Shown here piece by piece: positions 1-10,192 of a stretch of 41,398 nt of DNA. Both the position numbers and the translations under genes were made by a program. Position 1 is the first letter of the stretch; the number at the start of each line of letters is the position of its first letter. The notes beneath the pieces are model-generated. The model had not been told where the DNA came from, made no database searches, and saw only the letters and a program-made list of their open reading frames with translations. The DNA comes from Lingula anatina (Eukaryota; Brachiopoda; Lingulata; Lingulida; Lingulidae). The DNA lies in contig NW_019774670.1 in the NCBI RefSeq assembly GCF_001039355.2, positions 235,378 through 276,775 of the forward strand. The letters are read 5' to 3'.

Positions 1-169
1 CCCCCCCCCCCCAAAAAAAAAAAAAAAAAGAGGGGGGTCCAAAGGTTTTTTATTGTCACAGCATCAGATTGCTAAAAGGGAATTTTTTTATTGAGATTAG
101 TTTTTGAGATAAACTTTGATTGGTTAACCTTGAATATTACAATTCATATGTTTGTGCATAATATTAACA

Positions 170-490
170 GTTCAGGTAACCATAGTGACAGAAGCTGTTA
201 CCATGGTGAATGTCGGGGTATATTTATCAATTCTCAACATTTCATGACAGAGTAAAAAAAGTGTTCTCACATGATATTAGTTTTGGTTGATAGACCTTGA
301 ATGTTTATTTACCCATTTAGGTAACCATAGAGATAGAGGCTGTTACCATGGTGAACATGGGGGTACATTTTTTAATTCACAACATTTCATGAAAGAGTAA
401 AAAAAAATTGCATGATATTCATTTGAATTTATAAACCTTGAATGTATATTTACCCATTTAGGTAACCATAGTGACAGAAGCTGATCTCCA
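170..490 (+). repeat. Triplicated exon-start segment, period about 141-145 bp
   Basis: Three copies of a segment containing a polypyrimidine-AG followed by GTAACCATAG..GACAGAAGCTG begin at about 176, 321 and 462. The DNA between them (CAACATTTCATG, the A-run, ACCTTGAATGT, TTTACCCATTTAG) is also repeated. Only the third copy continues into the open 76-nt NEURL4 exon. Copies one and two diverge after GAAGCTG into GTTACCATGGTGAA. Confidence 0.75.
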
Positions 491-842
491 TGAGGAAGTT
501 GTTACGGCAGACAGAGAAAAAGCTGACATAGAAGATGGTGAGATACAGTTACATTTCATTGATATAAGTATTCAGTGCAATTTGAACATGACATGAAATT
601 ACAGTCACATTTAGTAAATTTGTTTGAAATAGCATAATTTTAAGTATAATTTTTTTCAATTTTCAGACAAATTTGAAAACTTTCATGGTCATTAGTCTCC
701 AATGCAACATGTTTTGTGTTTGACCAAAATTATATGTAAACTGTGCTAAAGTAAGTGTAAAAATCAACTTGTGACATACAGTATTTCAGTGATGAGTACT
801 TCACATTTATTAATTTATAATATACATAGATGTCTCACTTCA

Positions 843-909
<67 letters not shown>

Positions 910-3900
910 CCAATTTAGGAATGAAAGAAAATATTTGCCAAAGTCCCCCACCAGAAGTAAACACAAAAATTAGGAACTGTGAATATCAAAATACATGTGC
1001 CCGGCTGAAGATAATACTGGGTTTGCCAGGTACGTGCTTTGCAGTTCTTAATGCTGCTGCTTGGACAGTTATTTCTCTTTTATTATAAATTATAATTATT
1101 ATTTTTATTTATAATTATGAATATTTCAACCTAATATATGTATACAAATATGTTCTTTATAATTTAGATGGCTACATAAGCTATATATTTATATGTTCTT
1201 TATAATCCAGATGGTTACTTTAGTCCTGAACATAACATGTGTTACTGCGAGACTTGCCACAAGATACGCGGAGATGAATCGTACTACAAACGTGGTGACC
1301 CACCCAAAGACTACGCTGTGCCATTTGGTTGGTGCCGTTTTGCCTTAAAGTAAGACGGGTGTTATAATGAAATGTTCATTGCTGAACTAAATGAGATTTG
1401 ACTAAATTTGAAGAAGAGTAACAGTGAGTGAAGATGTATGAAACATTAAAAGCAGCAAGGCATTAGGAATAGCAGTTGTAAAAAACTGCCTCAACTTAAA
1501 TACATTCCATTGGTTAATAACGGAAGGTTGTCATTAACCCCATGAAAATCAATTTCTTATTTGGCCAAATGAACAGTTATCCCCATAAGTTAGCTTATTT
1601 CTGACCTATCCAGAAAAGTGCACAAATAGATGACGTCACATTTTATAGAAAGAAAAAAGTAATTACCAGTAAGATAGTCTATTATAAATTCAATTCTTCA
1701 TATAGTCCCCTTTAGTGTCTTATACATGTGATATCATCAGTGTATTTACCTGCTATAAATAAACATGATAAAGATTTGACGGAAGCCTCAATATTTCCAT
1801 TCTATCCCAGGGTTCCTCATCGCGCCCAGGTGCTGAATGTGTTTGAGAAGTGGCACATAGCATTTCATGGGACGAGGTTTGACTGTGTTCGCAGGATTCT
1901 AGATTGCGGGGATCTTCTCATGCCAGGTAGGTGTTACTAAGGCTTCGTTCACATGGAAAGTCTATTTTCTAAAAATTATTTTCTATTCGTGGTATATCTT
2001 GTGATCACAGTCTGTGCCCTGAATATCCTGCAGCGTAATTACTGGCAGCGCGAGCCAGTTACTTCCAAAGCTGCGGGATTTTCAGGGCACAGACCGTGAT
2101 CATAAGATACCACGAATAGAAAATAGATTTTTAGAAAATAGACTTTCCATGTGAACGAAGCCTAAGTGATTATCATGTCTAAAGATGTATAGTCTTGTTA
2201 AGGTGCATTACCATTTGCTATTAATGTAGTTTTTTTTCTGTTAGTATATTGTAAATTGATTTTACACAATGTTTTTATAATTCCAAAAAAGTGCCCTTTT
2301 GGCAAGTGTTAGTCTTAACTTAATTACTTACACTCAAAATACATCTTTGCAGTAAGACATGAAATTAATTCTCATCCATGCAAAATGCCCATAAATAAGT
2401 TGAAGAACTTAACTGCCTTCGGCCCAAACCAAAAGATGTCTTTCTTCAATTTCAGTCAGATAAGATAAAAAAATTGACAGCAACCCTCACACACACACAC
2501 ACACACTTAATGAATCTTATGCCAATACACCTCTTACTTCTGACTTCACTCAAGTGTGTGTGAGAACAGAACACTTCCACAGTGACTCAGCTTTATACCA
2601 AGTAAACTTTATTATATATATTCACAATGGTGAACTGGTTGTATTATATATTATAACAATGGTGAACTGGTTGTATTATATATTATAACAATGGTGAACT
2701 GGTTGTATTATCTATTATCACAATGGTGAACTGGTTGTATTATATATTATAACAATGGTGAACTGGTTGTATTATCTATTATCACAATGGTGAACTGGTT
2801 GTATTATATATTATAACAATGGTGAACTGGTTGTATTATATATTATCACAATGGTGAACTGGTTGTATTATATATTATAACAATGGTGAACTGGTTGTAT
2901 TATATATTATCACAATGGTGAACTGGTTGTATTATATATTATAACAATGGTGAACTGGTTGTATTATATATTATCACAATGGTGAACTGGTTGTATTATA
3001 TATTATAACAATGGTGAACTGGTTGTATTATATATTATCACAATGGTGAACTGGTTGTATTATATATTATAACAATGGTGAACTGGTTGTATTATATATT
3101 ATCACAATGGTGAACTGGTTGTATTATATATTATAACAATGGTGAACTGGTTGTATTATATATTATCACAATGGTGAACTGGTTGTATTATATATTATAA
3201 CAATGGTGAACTGGTTGTATTATATATTATCACAATGGTGAACTGGTTGTATTATATATTATAACAATGGTGAACTGGTTGTATTATATATTATCACAAT
3301 GGTGAACTGGTTGTATTATATATTATAACAATGGTGAACTGGTTGTATTATATATTATCACAATGGTGAACTGGTTGTATTATATATTATAACAATGGTG
3401 AACTGGTTGTATTATCTATTATCACAATGGTGAACTGGTTGTATTATATATTATAACAATGGTGAACTGGTTGTATTATATATTATAACAATGGTGAACT
3501 GGTTGTATTATCTATTATAACAATGGTGAAGTGGTCGTATTATCTATTATCACAATGGTGAACTGGTTGTATTATATATTATCACAATGGTGAACTGGTT
3601 GTTTTCTCTGCCACAGGAGATCTTGCCATGGGTGGACACCAGCTGGCGACACAGCCAGGACATTTTAACGAGAACAAGAAACCAGACGGGTTTGACATCA
3701 AGCAGATATTCCTGTCTCCAACTATAAGATACTCTGGGTGCCAAACCTATGCCCCAAAGTGCCAGTGAGTAGTATAGAAAGTAGTGCAGACCTGCTTTGT
3801 AATTGGGTGACACCTTTTGTGTATAATTTAAATTTGGTGTTGGTGTTTGTAATATTTTATAGAAATTGACAAGATAATTTATTTTGTGCATTGTTATTTT

Positions 3901-4398
3901 CTTTTTGTCTGTACATTTGACAGCTTTGCTGCCTCGATTTTTTTTTTTTTTTAGTTTATCAGCATTTTTGATGTGCCCTATGTCATACATGTATATCTGC
4001 ATTGCAGTTTAGCTTTTAGTAAAGTAATATATAAATGCAATTCCTTTATCATCTCCCTTTTAATGTACAAGTAAGCATACTTTATGCTAATTAGATAATT
4101 AATAGTGCCACTGTGTAGTGTGTCATCAAAATATGCATGTATTTATTTTTTTTAAATATATTTAATTATATATTTCCAATACTTTATCAGATTTAGAGAC
4201 CCGAAGACAAAGAAGCTTCTCAGCGCCAGGGTAGCATTCCAAGTTCACGTGAAACCCGGCTCTTACAAGGTGGCGCCACAAACAATAGGAGCTAATGAAC
4301 AGATTGATCCCAAACTAAGTAATAATGAACTTGAGTGGTCGACGAAGGAGAGAGGATCTATTGTGCTCTACGGACTTCTGATCAAGGTGGAGCAGTGA
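462..4398 (+). CDS. NEURL4: Neuralized-like protein 4, C-terminal exons (5' partial)
   Basis: NEURL4 is a large protein with multiple neuralized homology repeats that binds CP110 and HERC2 and restrains centriole/centrosome activity. Only its C-terminal 265 codons lie here. I read six GT-AG exons: 462-537, 919-1029, 1211-1349, 1811-1926, 3617-3764 and 4191-4398. Their phases join without a break, ending in TGA at 4396-4398. Seen in the protein: a CETCHKIRGDESYYKRGDPP block followed by PFGWCRF, then WHIAFHGTR, LSPTIRYSG, QFRDPKTKK, VAFQVHVKPGSY and LEWSTKERGS, with LYGLLIKVEQ at the end. These match the order of the Cys-containing region and C-terminal block of vertebrate NEURL4, which also ends LLVRVE-like. 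The first listed exon is the least certain: it is chosen by phase and splice signals, and its protein (VTIVTEADLHEE) is not diagnostic. Upstream exons lie outside the window. No frameshift or premature stop was seen. Confidence 0.9.
849..906. repeat. (TA)n microsatellite beside a splice acceptor
   Basis: An almost pure TA dinucleotide tract of about 58 bp. It ends only 12 bp before the NEURL4 exon at 919, so the usual polypyrimidine tract is short (TTGTCCAATTTAG). Confidence 0.95.
1941..2162. mobile_element. Harbinger-like palindromic MITE in a NEURL4 intron
   Basis: A 222-bp near-perfect hairpin. The left end GGCTTCGTTCACATGGAAAG is mirrored by CTTTCCATGTGAACGAAGCC on the right, and the match extends inward through the CTATTTTCTA and TATTCGTGGTAT blocks to the GTGCCCTGA block. 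It is flanked by TAA on both sides (1938-1940 and 2163-2165). A three-base TWA target duplication with GG-starting inverted ends is the PIF/Harbinger pattern. It has no coding capacity. The small arm-to-arm divergence suggests a recent insertion. Confidence 0.82.
2488..2506. repeat. (CA)n microsatellite
   Basis: Uninterrupted CA repeat of 19 bp in the large NEURL4 intron, with no other visible role. Confidence 0.9.
2611..3602 (+). repeat. 32-bp minisatellite, 31 units, 64-bp higher-order period
   Basis: The core CAATGGTGAACTGGTTG recurs every 32 bp from 2625 to 3585 with no length change, giving 31 units joined by TATTATATATTAT-type linkers. Units carrying ATAACA and ATCACA at the junction alternate through most of the array, so the true recent amplification unit is a 64-bp dimer. 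Variant units (TATCTATTAT, GAAGTGGTCG) cluster at the ends, as expected if the centre was homogenised last. The array ends 14 bp before the NEURL4 exon at 3617, so the last unit lies in the acceptor/branch-point region. Confidence 0.97.
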
Positions 4399-6100
4399 CA
4401 GTGGCTCCATCTATTGTATTAATACAATACTCATTTCAAGCATTAGTTAAGTTGAGGGTGTTTGTTAGGGGCAGAAGGGTTCTAGAGACTCTCGTTCTTA
4501 TAGAACAAGCATGATTCAGGCTGGCCATAGAAAGTATTACTATAGATGAAATTAAATTATGGAATTTTTTGCCACTCTAAGCAGTAGCACTTTAATACTT
4601 GCATACAATTCTTTGGGTTGAGAAGGTCAATTTGGTCCTTCAAGACATAATGTTTGTCTTAGCCACTGCTTTGTTTAATATAGAATGGGAGATATCATTT
4701 CAAACTTCAGGGCTTTGGAAGCCTATTAGTACTGATGGAAGTATTTAATATAAAACAGCATTGGTATGTATAATCACCCACTTAAATTAGGGGCAGGTTC
4801 CACAAAATATCTTATGCCCAAAAATTGGTCAAAGTTCTAGGCCAAAAGTTTGGTCTAGTTCTGTTCAAGCTTAATCCAAAGTAGTTCACATAAGTAGATT
4901 TTGTTCTGTTCTAATTATATCCTTCATTTCATAGAATAATATTTTAAGATGGCTATCATTGATATATTTTATAAAATTTCAGGTAGTTTGAAATTTTGGT
5001 TTCCAAATTTACACCAGTTTTGGGTTGAAGTTGTCTTGTGCAGCAGGTGCAGTGGAGGCTGTGTGCCAGATATTGTAGTTATGATAAAGTTGTCAGGATA
5101 TTTATTGATGGTGCTATATAGATAATGAAATGGTGAAAACATTTTATTTGAGATTTGCTGGGGGTGGGGTCTTGGGGATGACAAAATAATTACAAACTGC
5201 CTCTAATCATTCAAATGAAGATATATTTATTATATTACATTGTACACTTGGTTGGCAGATTGCTTGATTTTCGTCTTGTTTCATATTATTTATTTATTTA
5301 TTTTTATTTATTATTATTATTTATTTTTTTTCTTTTTGTCTCAGAATAATTTCTGATCCTCTAGATGTGTACAATAAAAAATTTGGTTTGAAGTTCTAGA
5401 ATTTGAAATAAGAAAATAGTGTAATAAATCCTTGAGCCATGTGATGAGGATTCTGGGATAAGGCATTGTGGGATAGCTGCATCCGCCAAGGAAGTTATGA
5501 TGTTTACCTTTGTAAGGCTAGTGAAACTACTGTCAATCATGGCCTAATTGTGTAAAATGTTTGTAAAATTGTGTCCAAACTCTGTGTATTAAGTTATTGA
5601 ATCATTTGACACTGTGGCAATTCGTAAGCGCTTCATTCATGTATATTGTGAAATCGATGTCAATTCTCATTATTACAGTAACAGACGCGTGCATTCTTTG
5701 GTAAGCTGAGATCAATATGAAAGAGACAAAGAAAAACAGCACAGTTTGTTTGCTGTTTGCAATATTTCAATCATTCTTTCACCTTTGAGTTCAATGGTAC
5801 CTGAAGGCAGATGTCTTATGGCATCAAGTTAACAGATATGATGTGAGGTTCAAGTTAAAAAGGAACCGCAGGTCGACTATGTGCTTGTAGTGCAAGAATT
5901 TAAAGATGCCAAATTTGTAGAATTGTGACATTTGTAGAATTACGAATATTTCAGTACACTTTGTTGTTGTAACTCTGTACAAATGTCTCTCTCTGTTTAT
6001 AAAATAAAATGTTTCCAATTGTTTCCTTGCACATGTTTTACGTTTAACCGAACCTGTTATTGTATGTTTGTTGGTACAATATATCAGATCGAGTTAAGCC
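4399..6100 (+). other. Probable NEURL4 3' UTR and intergenic DNA
   Basis: No coding region follows the NEURL4 stop. Candidate poly(A) signals AATAAA lie at 5373-5378 and 5423-5428, and others near 6001-6009, so the 3' UTR may be about 1 kb. A T/A-rich TTTA/ATTT tract covers about 5287-5330. Nothing else is recognised. Confidence 0.45.
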
Positions 6101-6344
6101 CACATGGTATTAGAATAAAACATTAATAGTCATTTTAAAAAATACAATCTCCCGCTGAGAACGTTCATATCGTGTGATTCGATCATCATTCTCACAGAAA
6201 ACTGGGGGAGTAATGTTGGCATCAATAATTCGTCCAACGCTCATATTAAATCGAACAACACAATCATACTTGGATATAAGGCGCTCTTGATCACACCATT
6301 CTTCCAGTGTATTAACATACCAGGAAGTACAGTGAAATATGTCC

Positions 6345-6990
6345 TTATAGTCCAAGAAATTGGTGCAGAAAAAAGGGTGAATTGTGCGTTTTTTACCTAC
6401 AAGCATGAAATTTGCCACAGTTGTAGATAATGGAATTCTAAGCTTTTTTGGATATATGGGCATGTCTGAAAATTCCAATATGGCCGCCAAATCCAATATG
6501 GCCGCCACAAATACTACTTTAAATTAAAACATCTAATATATAGTCCTAAAATGGTTAAGAATATCATTTTATAGCTGGAAAATATCATGCTATGAATGGA
6601 TTATCAATATCCGCTTCTACAGGTGTTTAGAATTCCAAAATGGCCTCCAAAAGTAAAATAAGCAGTTTACTTACGCAAAATATGCAGCAGTTTTGTAAAA
6701 TCATCAAGCACTTACAATTACAAGCATAAAAATTGGGACAGTTATGTAGAACATGATTCTAAGCAACGTTGGATATAGGGAAATGTCTGAAAATTCCAAT
6801 ATGGCAGCCAATTTCAATATTGCCCCCAAAATACCCTTTCAAGGTGAAAGTTATTTGTATAGTCTTTTATAAAAATATCATTTAATGGTTAGAAAATACC
6901 ATTGTATGTATGAAGTATCAGTATCTGCCACTTAAGGTTTTAAAATTCCAAAATGGCCTCCAAAAGTCAGCAGACCACAACTATTGAATT
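6345..6990 (-). repeat. Left arm of a large inverted repeat built of tandem units
   Basis: Read on the minus strand, this DNA repeats a degenerate module of about 300 bp: GGAGGCCATTTTGGA, then a CAxATATTGATA block, TTCTAACCAT, a GACTATA block, GGCGGCCATATTGGA, TTTTCAGACATGCCCATATA, and a GCTTGTAGxT block. The same modules run on the plus strand at 8690-9755. The outermost units pair best: GACATGCCCATATATCCAAA through GCACAATT to CTTGGACTAT matches 9635-9755. An open frame across 6110-6508 (minus) is a by-product of this repeat. Confidence 0.75.
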
Positions 6991-8689
6991 GTAATCACTC
7001 GTGAATAGGCATGTGGGCTTTGCAAACTACCTGTATTATCACCATATTCCTACCTGTGCAGGAGCTATTCTACAGAGTTTTTTAAAAACCATCAAGCATG
7101 ATACATTTATTATGTACTGAAAACAGTCCTTCTTTTGATAAACCAACATAAGTAGTTTGACTTTTTGCTCTGGATTCTCATTTAGATCAATTCCCAGTTA
7201 GCAATCTTCTTATATGGCACTCATGAGTGACTCCCCCTTTCTAAGAAAAAAAGTATCGTGCAAAATCCATAAAATGTGAAAGAAACACCAGAATAACATA
7301 GCCTTAAAGAGGCAAATATAAAAAACTTGGGGTGTACCAATTTTGTCTGTTGGTTATGATTCTTCAGCTAGATCAGTGCATGGCGCTTCATCAAATGCTC
7401 ATAAATATAACAAAAATGACAGCTAATCAAACATACAGGTCTCAACAATTTGGTGTTTTTCATTGGTAAAGTACTAAAAGCGGGGCACATTTGCACTCGA
7501 TAATGTTATGATGTTATCTTGTGCTTCAAAAGTAAATTAGAAAAGCTTCTTATTTAAAAAATTGGCTTTAGTACATTCGCAGTAATGGCTACCGAGAATT
7601 TAGTGAAAATTTATGAGCAAAGAAATACCTGTACCCCAAACAGAGGGCAGGTGTTGATACGTGCTGTATCCAAGAGTTGCATTGCAGACTTCACACTTCG
7701 TGCACTAAAAAAGAAGCACTGATAGGCGCCAAACTTTGGTTTTCATTTGATCATTTGGCAACTTGTTTAGTTACAAACTTATACTTTCAAAAAACTGAAC
7801 ATGAAAATAAAAGAATTAAAATCCTCCAGACAGTTAATACATACAAAACTTCAAAAAACGATGTATTCTGAGGATTACACCAAGAAATTAGTGCAATATG
7901 GACTTTGAAAGGTAAAAATTCATGAGATTTCCGGCATCATTGTCTCTGTGGGACAATCCAGAATGAAGCCATGAGGAGAATTCACTTACCCAGCTTACAA
8001 AATCTACCAGGTAGCTCCTACCACATCTGTTTGTAGTTATGTGTGCAGTTGCTAACTGTGGTGAGGGGAGTCAGAAGCATTGGAAGACAATGCTAGGCTA
8101 GGGTTCACACTAGTAACCTACATCTACTAATATGCCCTTCCACACTTTCATGTTCCTATGGACCTCATGCATGTAAACTGATGCTTTCTGGTGTTAAAAA
8201 CGACCAATGCCTCTTGGTATTTTGTTGGGGAAAGTTGATTACATGTAGAAGCTTTAGCTTTAAGGAAATACTGGGAAAGCTGAGGGAAACACAACTACTA
8301 GTAAAGCTAGGCACACATTAATGAATGAAAATTATTTAACCAAATAAGTAGAAATTTCGGTGTAGCTAGCTGTTATCCTCTGTTGAGATATTGTCCATTT
8401 ACTAAAGTAAAAGGTTGACCGCCCATAAAATGTGCAACACTTACTTGATAAAATAACTTTCGTTAATTTGAAACTTATTTGTGAAAATATCTTGACATTT
8501 TCGTATCCTTGACATTTATAGAATTGCTGCATGTGGTGTCACAACTAGACCAAAAGGAGTCCTGTTCCATTTTTTATGGTCATTTGGGTCTAAATGTAAC
8601 TAAAGGAGCGAAAAACCAAAAAAGAGTAAAGACTGTTGTCAGTCAGATTATGTAGTAGTCTTTTTTTACTTTAAAAGGGTTTTAGTGGC
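6991..8689. other. Spacer of the large inverted repeat, no clear gene
   Basis: About 1.7 kb between the arms. The only suggestive item is a short + strand frame at 7585-7722 starting AGTAATGGCTACCGAG (protein begins MATENLVKIYEQRN, 45 residues). I do not recognise it, and it is followed by a second, unrelated short frame. If the whole 6.1-9.8 kb block is one transposon, this spacer is where its gene should be; none is intact. Confidence 0.4.
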
Positions 8690-9755
8690 CATATTAGAAT
8701 ATACAGACATGTCCCTATATAACAAATTGCTTACAGTAGAATCCTGTTCTGTACAATTGAGCCAATTTTCATGCTTGTAGTTTTAAGTGCATGATGAATT
8801 CACCATACTGCTGCTGTGAGTGGCCTGTTTTTCTTATTTTTGGAGGCCATTTTGGATTTCTATACAATTAAAGAATCAAATATTGATACTTCATGCATAC
8901 CATAGTCTTGTCTAACCATAAAATGTTATCTTAAGTTATTATAGGATTATATATACTTGAAGTTTTTATTTGAACGTGTATTTGTGTCGGCTATATTGGA
9001 TTTGGGGGCCATATATGGAAATTTTTAGACATGCTCATACATCTAAAAGTGCTTGGAATCCTGTTTTACAACTGTACCAAATGCCATGCTTGTAGTTTTT
9101 GATGAATTAACCACTCTGCTGGATATCTTGGATTAGTAGAGTGCTTTTTACTATTGGCGGCCATTTTGGATTTAATACACCTAAAAAAGCAAATATTGAT
9201 TCTGAATTCATACCGTGGTGTTTTTTAACCTTTGCATGATATTTACGCCCTTAAAAGACTATATACTTGAAGTTTTAATTAGAAGCCGTATTTTTGGAGG
9301 CCATCTTGGATTTGAAGGCCATTTTTACATTTTCGGATATGCCCATATATCCAAACTTGCTCAGAATTTCATTTTCCACAAACCTGCCAAATTTTATGCT
9401 TGTAGTTTTAAGTGCTTGATGAATTCCCCATTCAAATGGATATCTTGAATAAATGGTCTGCTTTTTTTACTTTTGGCAGCCATTTTGGATTTAATACACC
9501 TGAAGGATCCATACCATGGTGTTTTCTTGTTATATGATATTCTAAGTCATTAGAAGACTATGTACTTGAAGTTTTAATTTGAAAAGGTATTTTGGTGGCC
9601 ATATTGGATTTGACGGCCATTTTGGAATTTTCAGACATGCCCATATATCCAAATTTGCTTAGAATTTTATTGTCCATAAGTGTGCCAAATTTCATGCTTG
9701 TAGGTAAAAAATGCACAATTTTTCACCAATTTCCTGGACTATTATAAATGAGTAA
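8690..9755 (+). repeat. Right arm of a large inverted repeat built of tandem units
   Basis: At least three tandem modules with GGxGGCCATTTTGGATTT, AAATATTGAT, a CATACCAT block, GACTATATACTTGAAGTTTT, GCCATATTGGATTTG, a CAGACATGCCCATATATCC block and TTTCATGCTTGTAGTTTTAA. Spacing is roughly 300 bp with indels. They are inverted with respect to 6345-6990. Confidence 0.75.
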
Positions 9756-9904
9756 GTACATACATAATAAATAGCAATCCTGTTGAAGTTCTTGAAATGA
9801 CGGGTAAACTCGTCTTCACTGAAAATGGAATTAAAGCCCCTCGAAGACCAAATAATGGTGAAGGGGTGAACCTGACCTTGCAGACCACTTTCCAGCAGTT
9901 TCAA

Positions 9905-10135
9905 AAAAAGGGGGGGGGGGGGTCTATTTCTGAAAAAGTGGACGTTTTACCAAGAAACCTATGTGTACTTGGGTACAAGTTTACCATGCAGAGGGGACCT
10001 TTTCCCGACAAAAAGGGGCTTCTCTCGAACCCACCAAACAGCCCTGGCCACGGACCTGCTTTGTTAGAATTTACAGAGGTCCAAAGGTTACTGTACGCTG
10101 ACCTTCATTTCCCACATTTAGCTAGAGGTATTCCA
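9905..10135 (+). repeat. Dispersed repeat fragment with G-run (copy 1)
   Basis: A G13 run followed by TCTATTTCTGAAAAAGTGGA, a CGTTTTACCAAGAAA block and GCAGAGGGGACCTTTTCCC. The same order recurs at 12560-12668, where the copy runs into the assembly gap. The open frame across this stretch has no recognisable protein, so I treat it as repeat. Confidence 0.55.
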
Positions 10136-10192
10136 GTAATATGAAATACTCAGGGTGTCAAACGTGGGCTGGTTCTAATGTCATTCAAGTTA

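Noticed and set aside
771-1088. 105-codon frame including an Ile-Tyr repeat
   Set aside because: It is the (TA)n tract translated; only 919-1029 within it is exon.
2611-3602. CRISPR-like array
   Set aside because: There are no unique spacers; it is a head-to-tail minisatellite in a eukaryotic intron.
3550-4002. 150-codon minus-strand frame over NEURL4 exon 5
   Set aside because: Shadow of the sense exon plus minisatellite and intron.
6110-6508. 132-codon minus-strand frame
   Set aside because: It overlaps the tandem-module inverted repeat, begins within GGCCGCCA repeat sequence, and the matching units at 9.6-9.8 kb carry stops.
9797-10144. 115-codon frame with GGGG-encoded glycines
   Set aside because: It crosses a G-run repeat fragment that recurs at 12560 with a different frame; no protein family is recognised.
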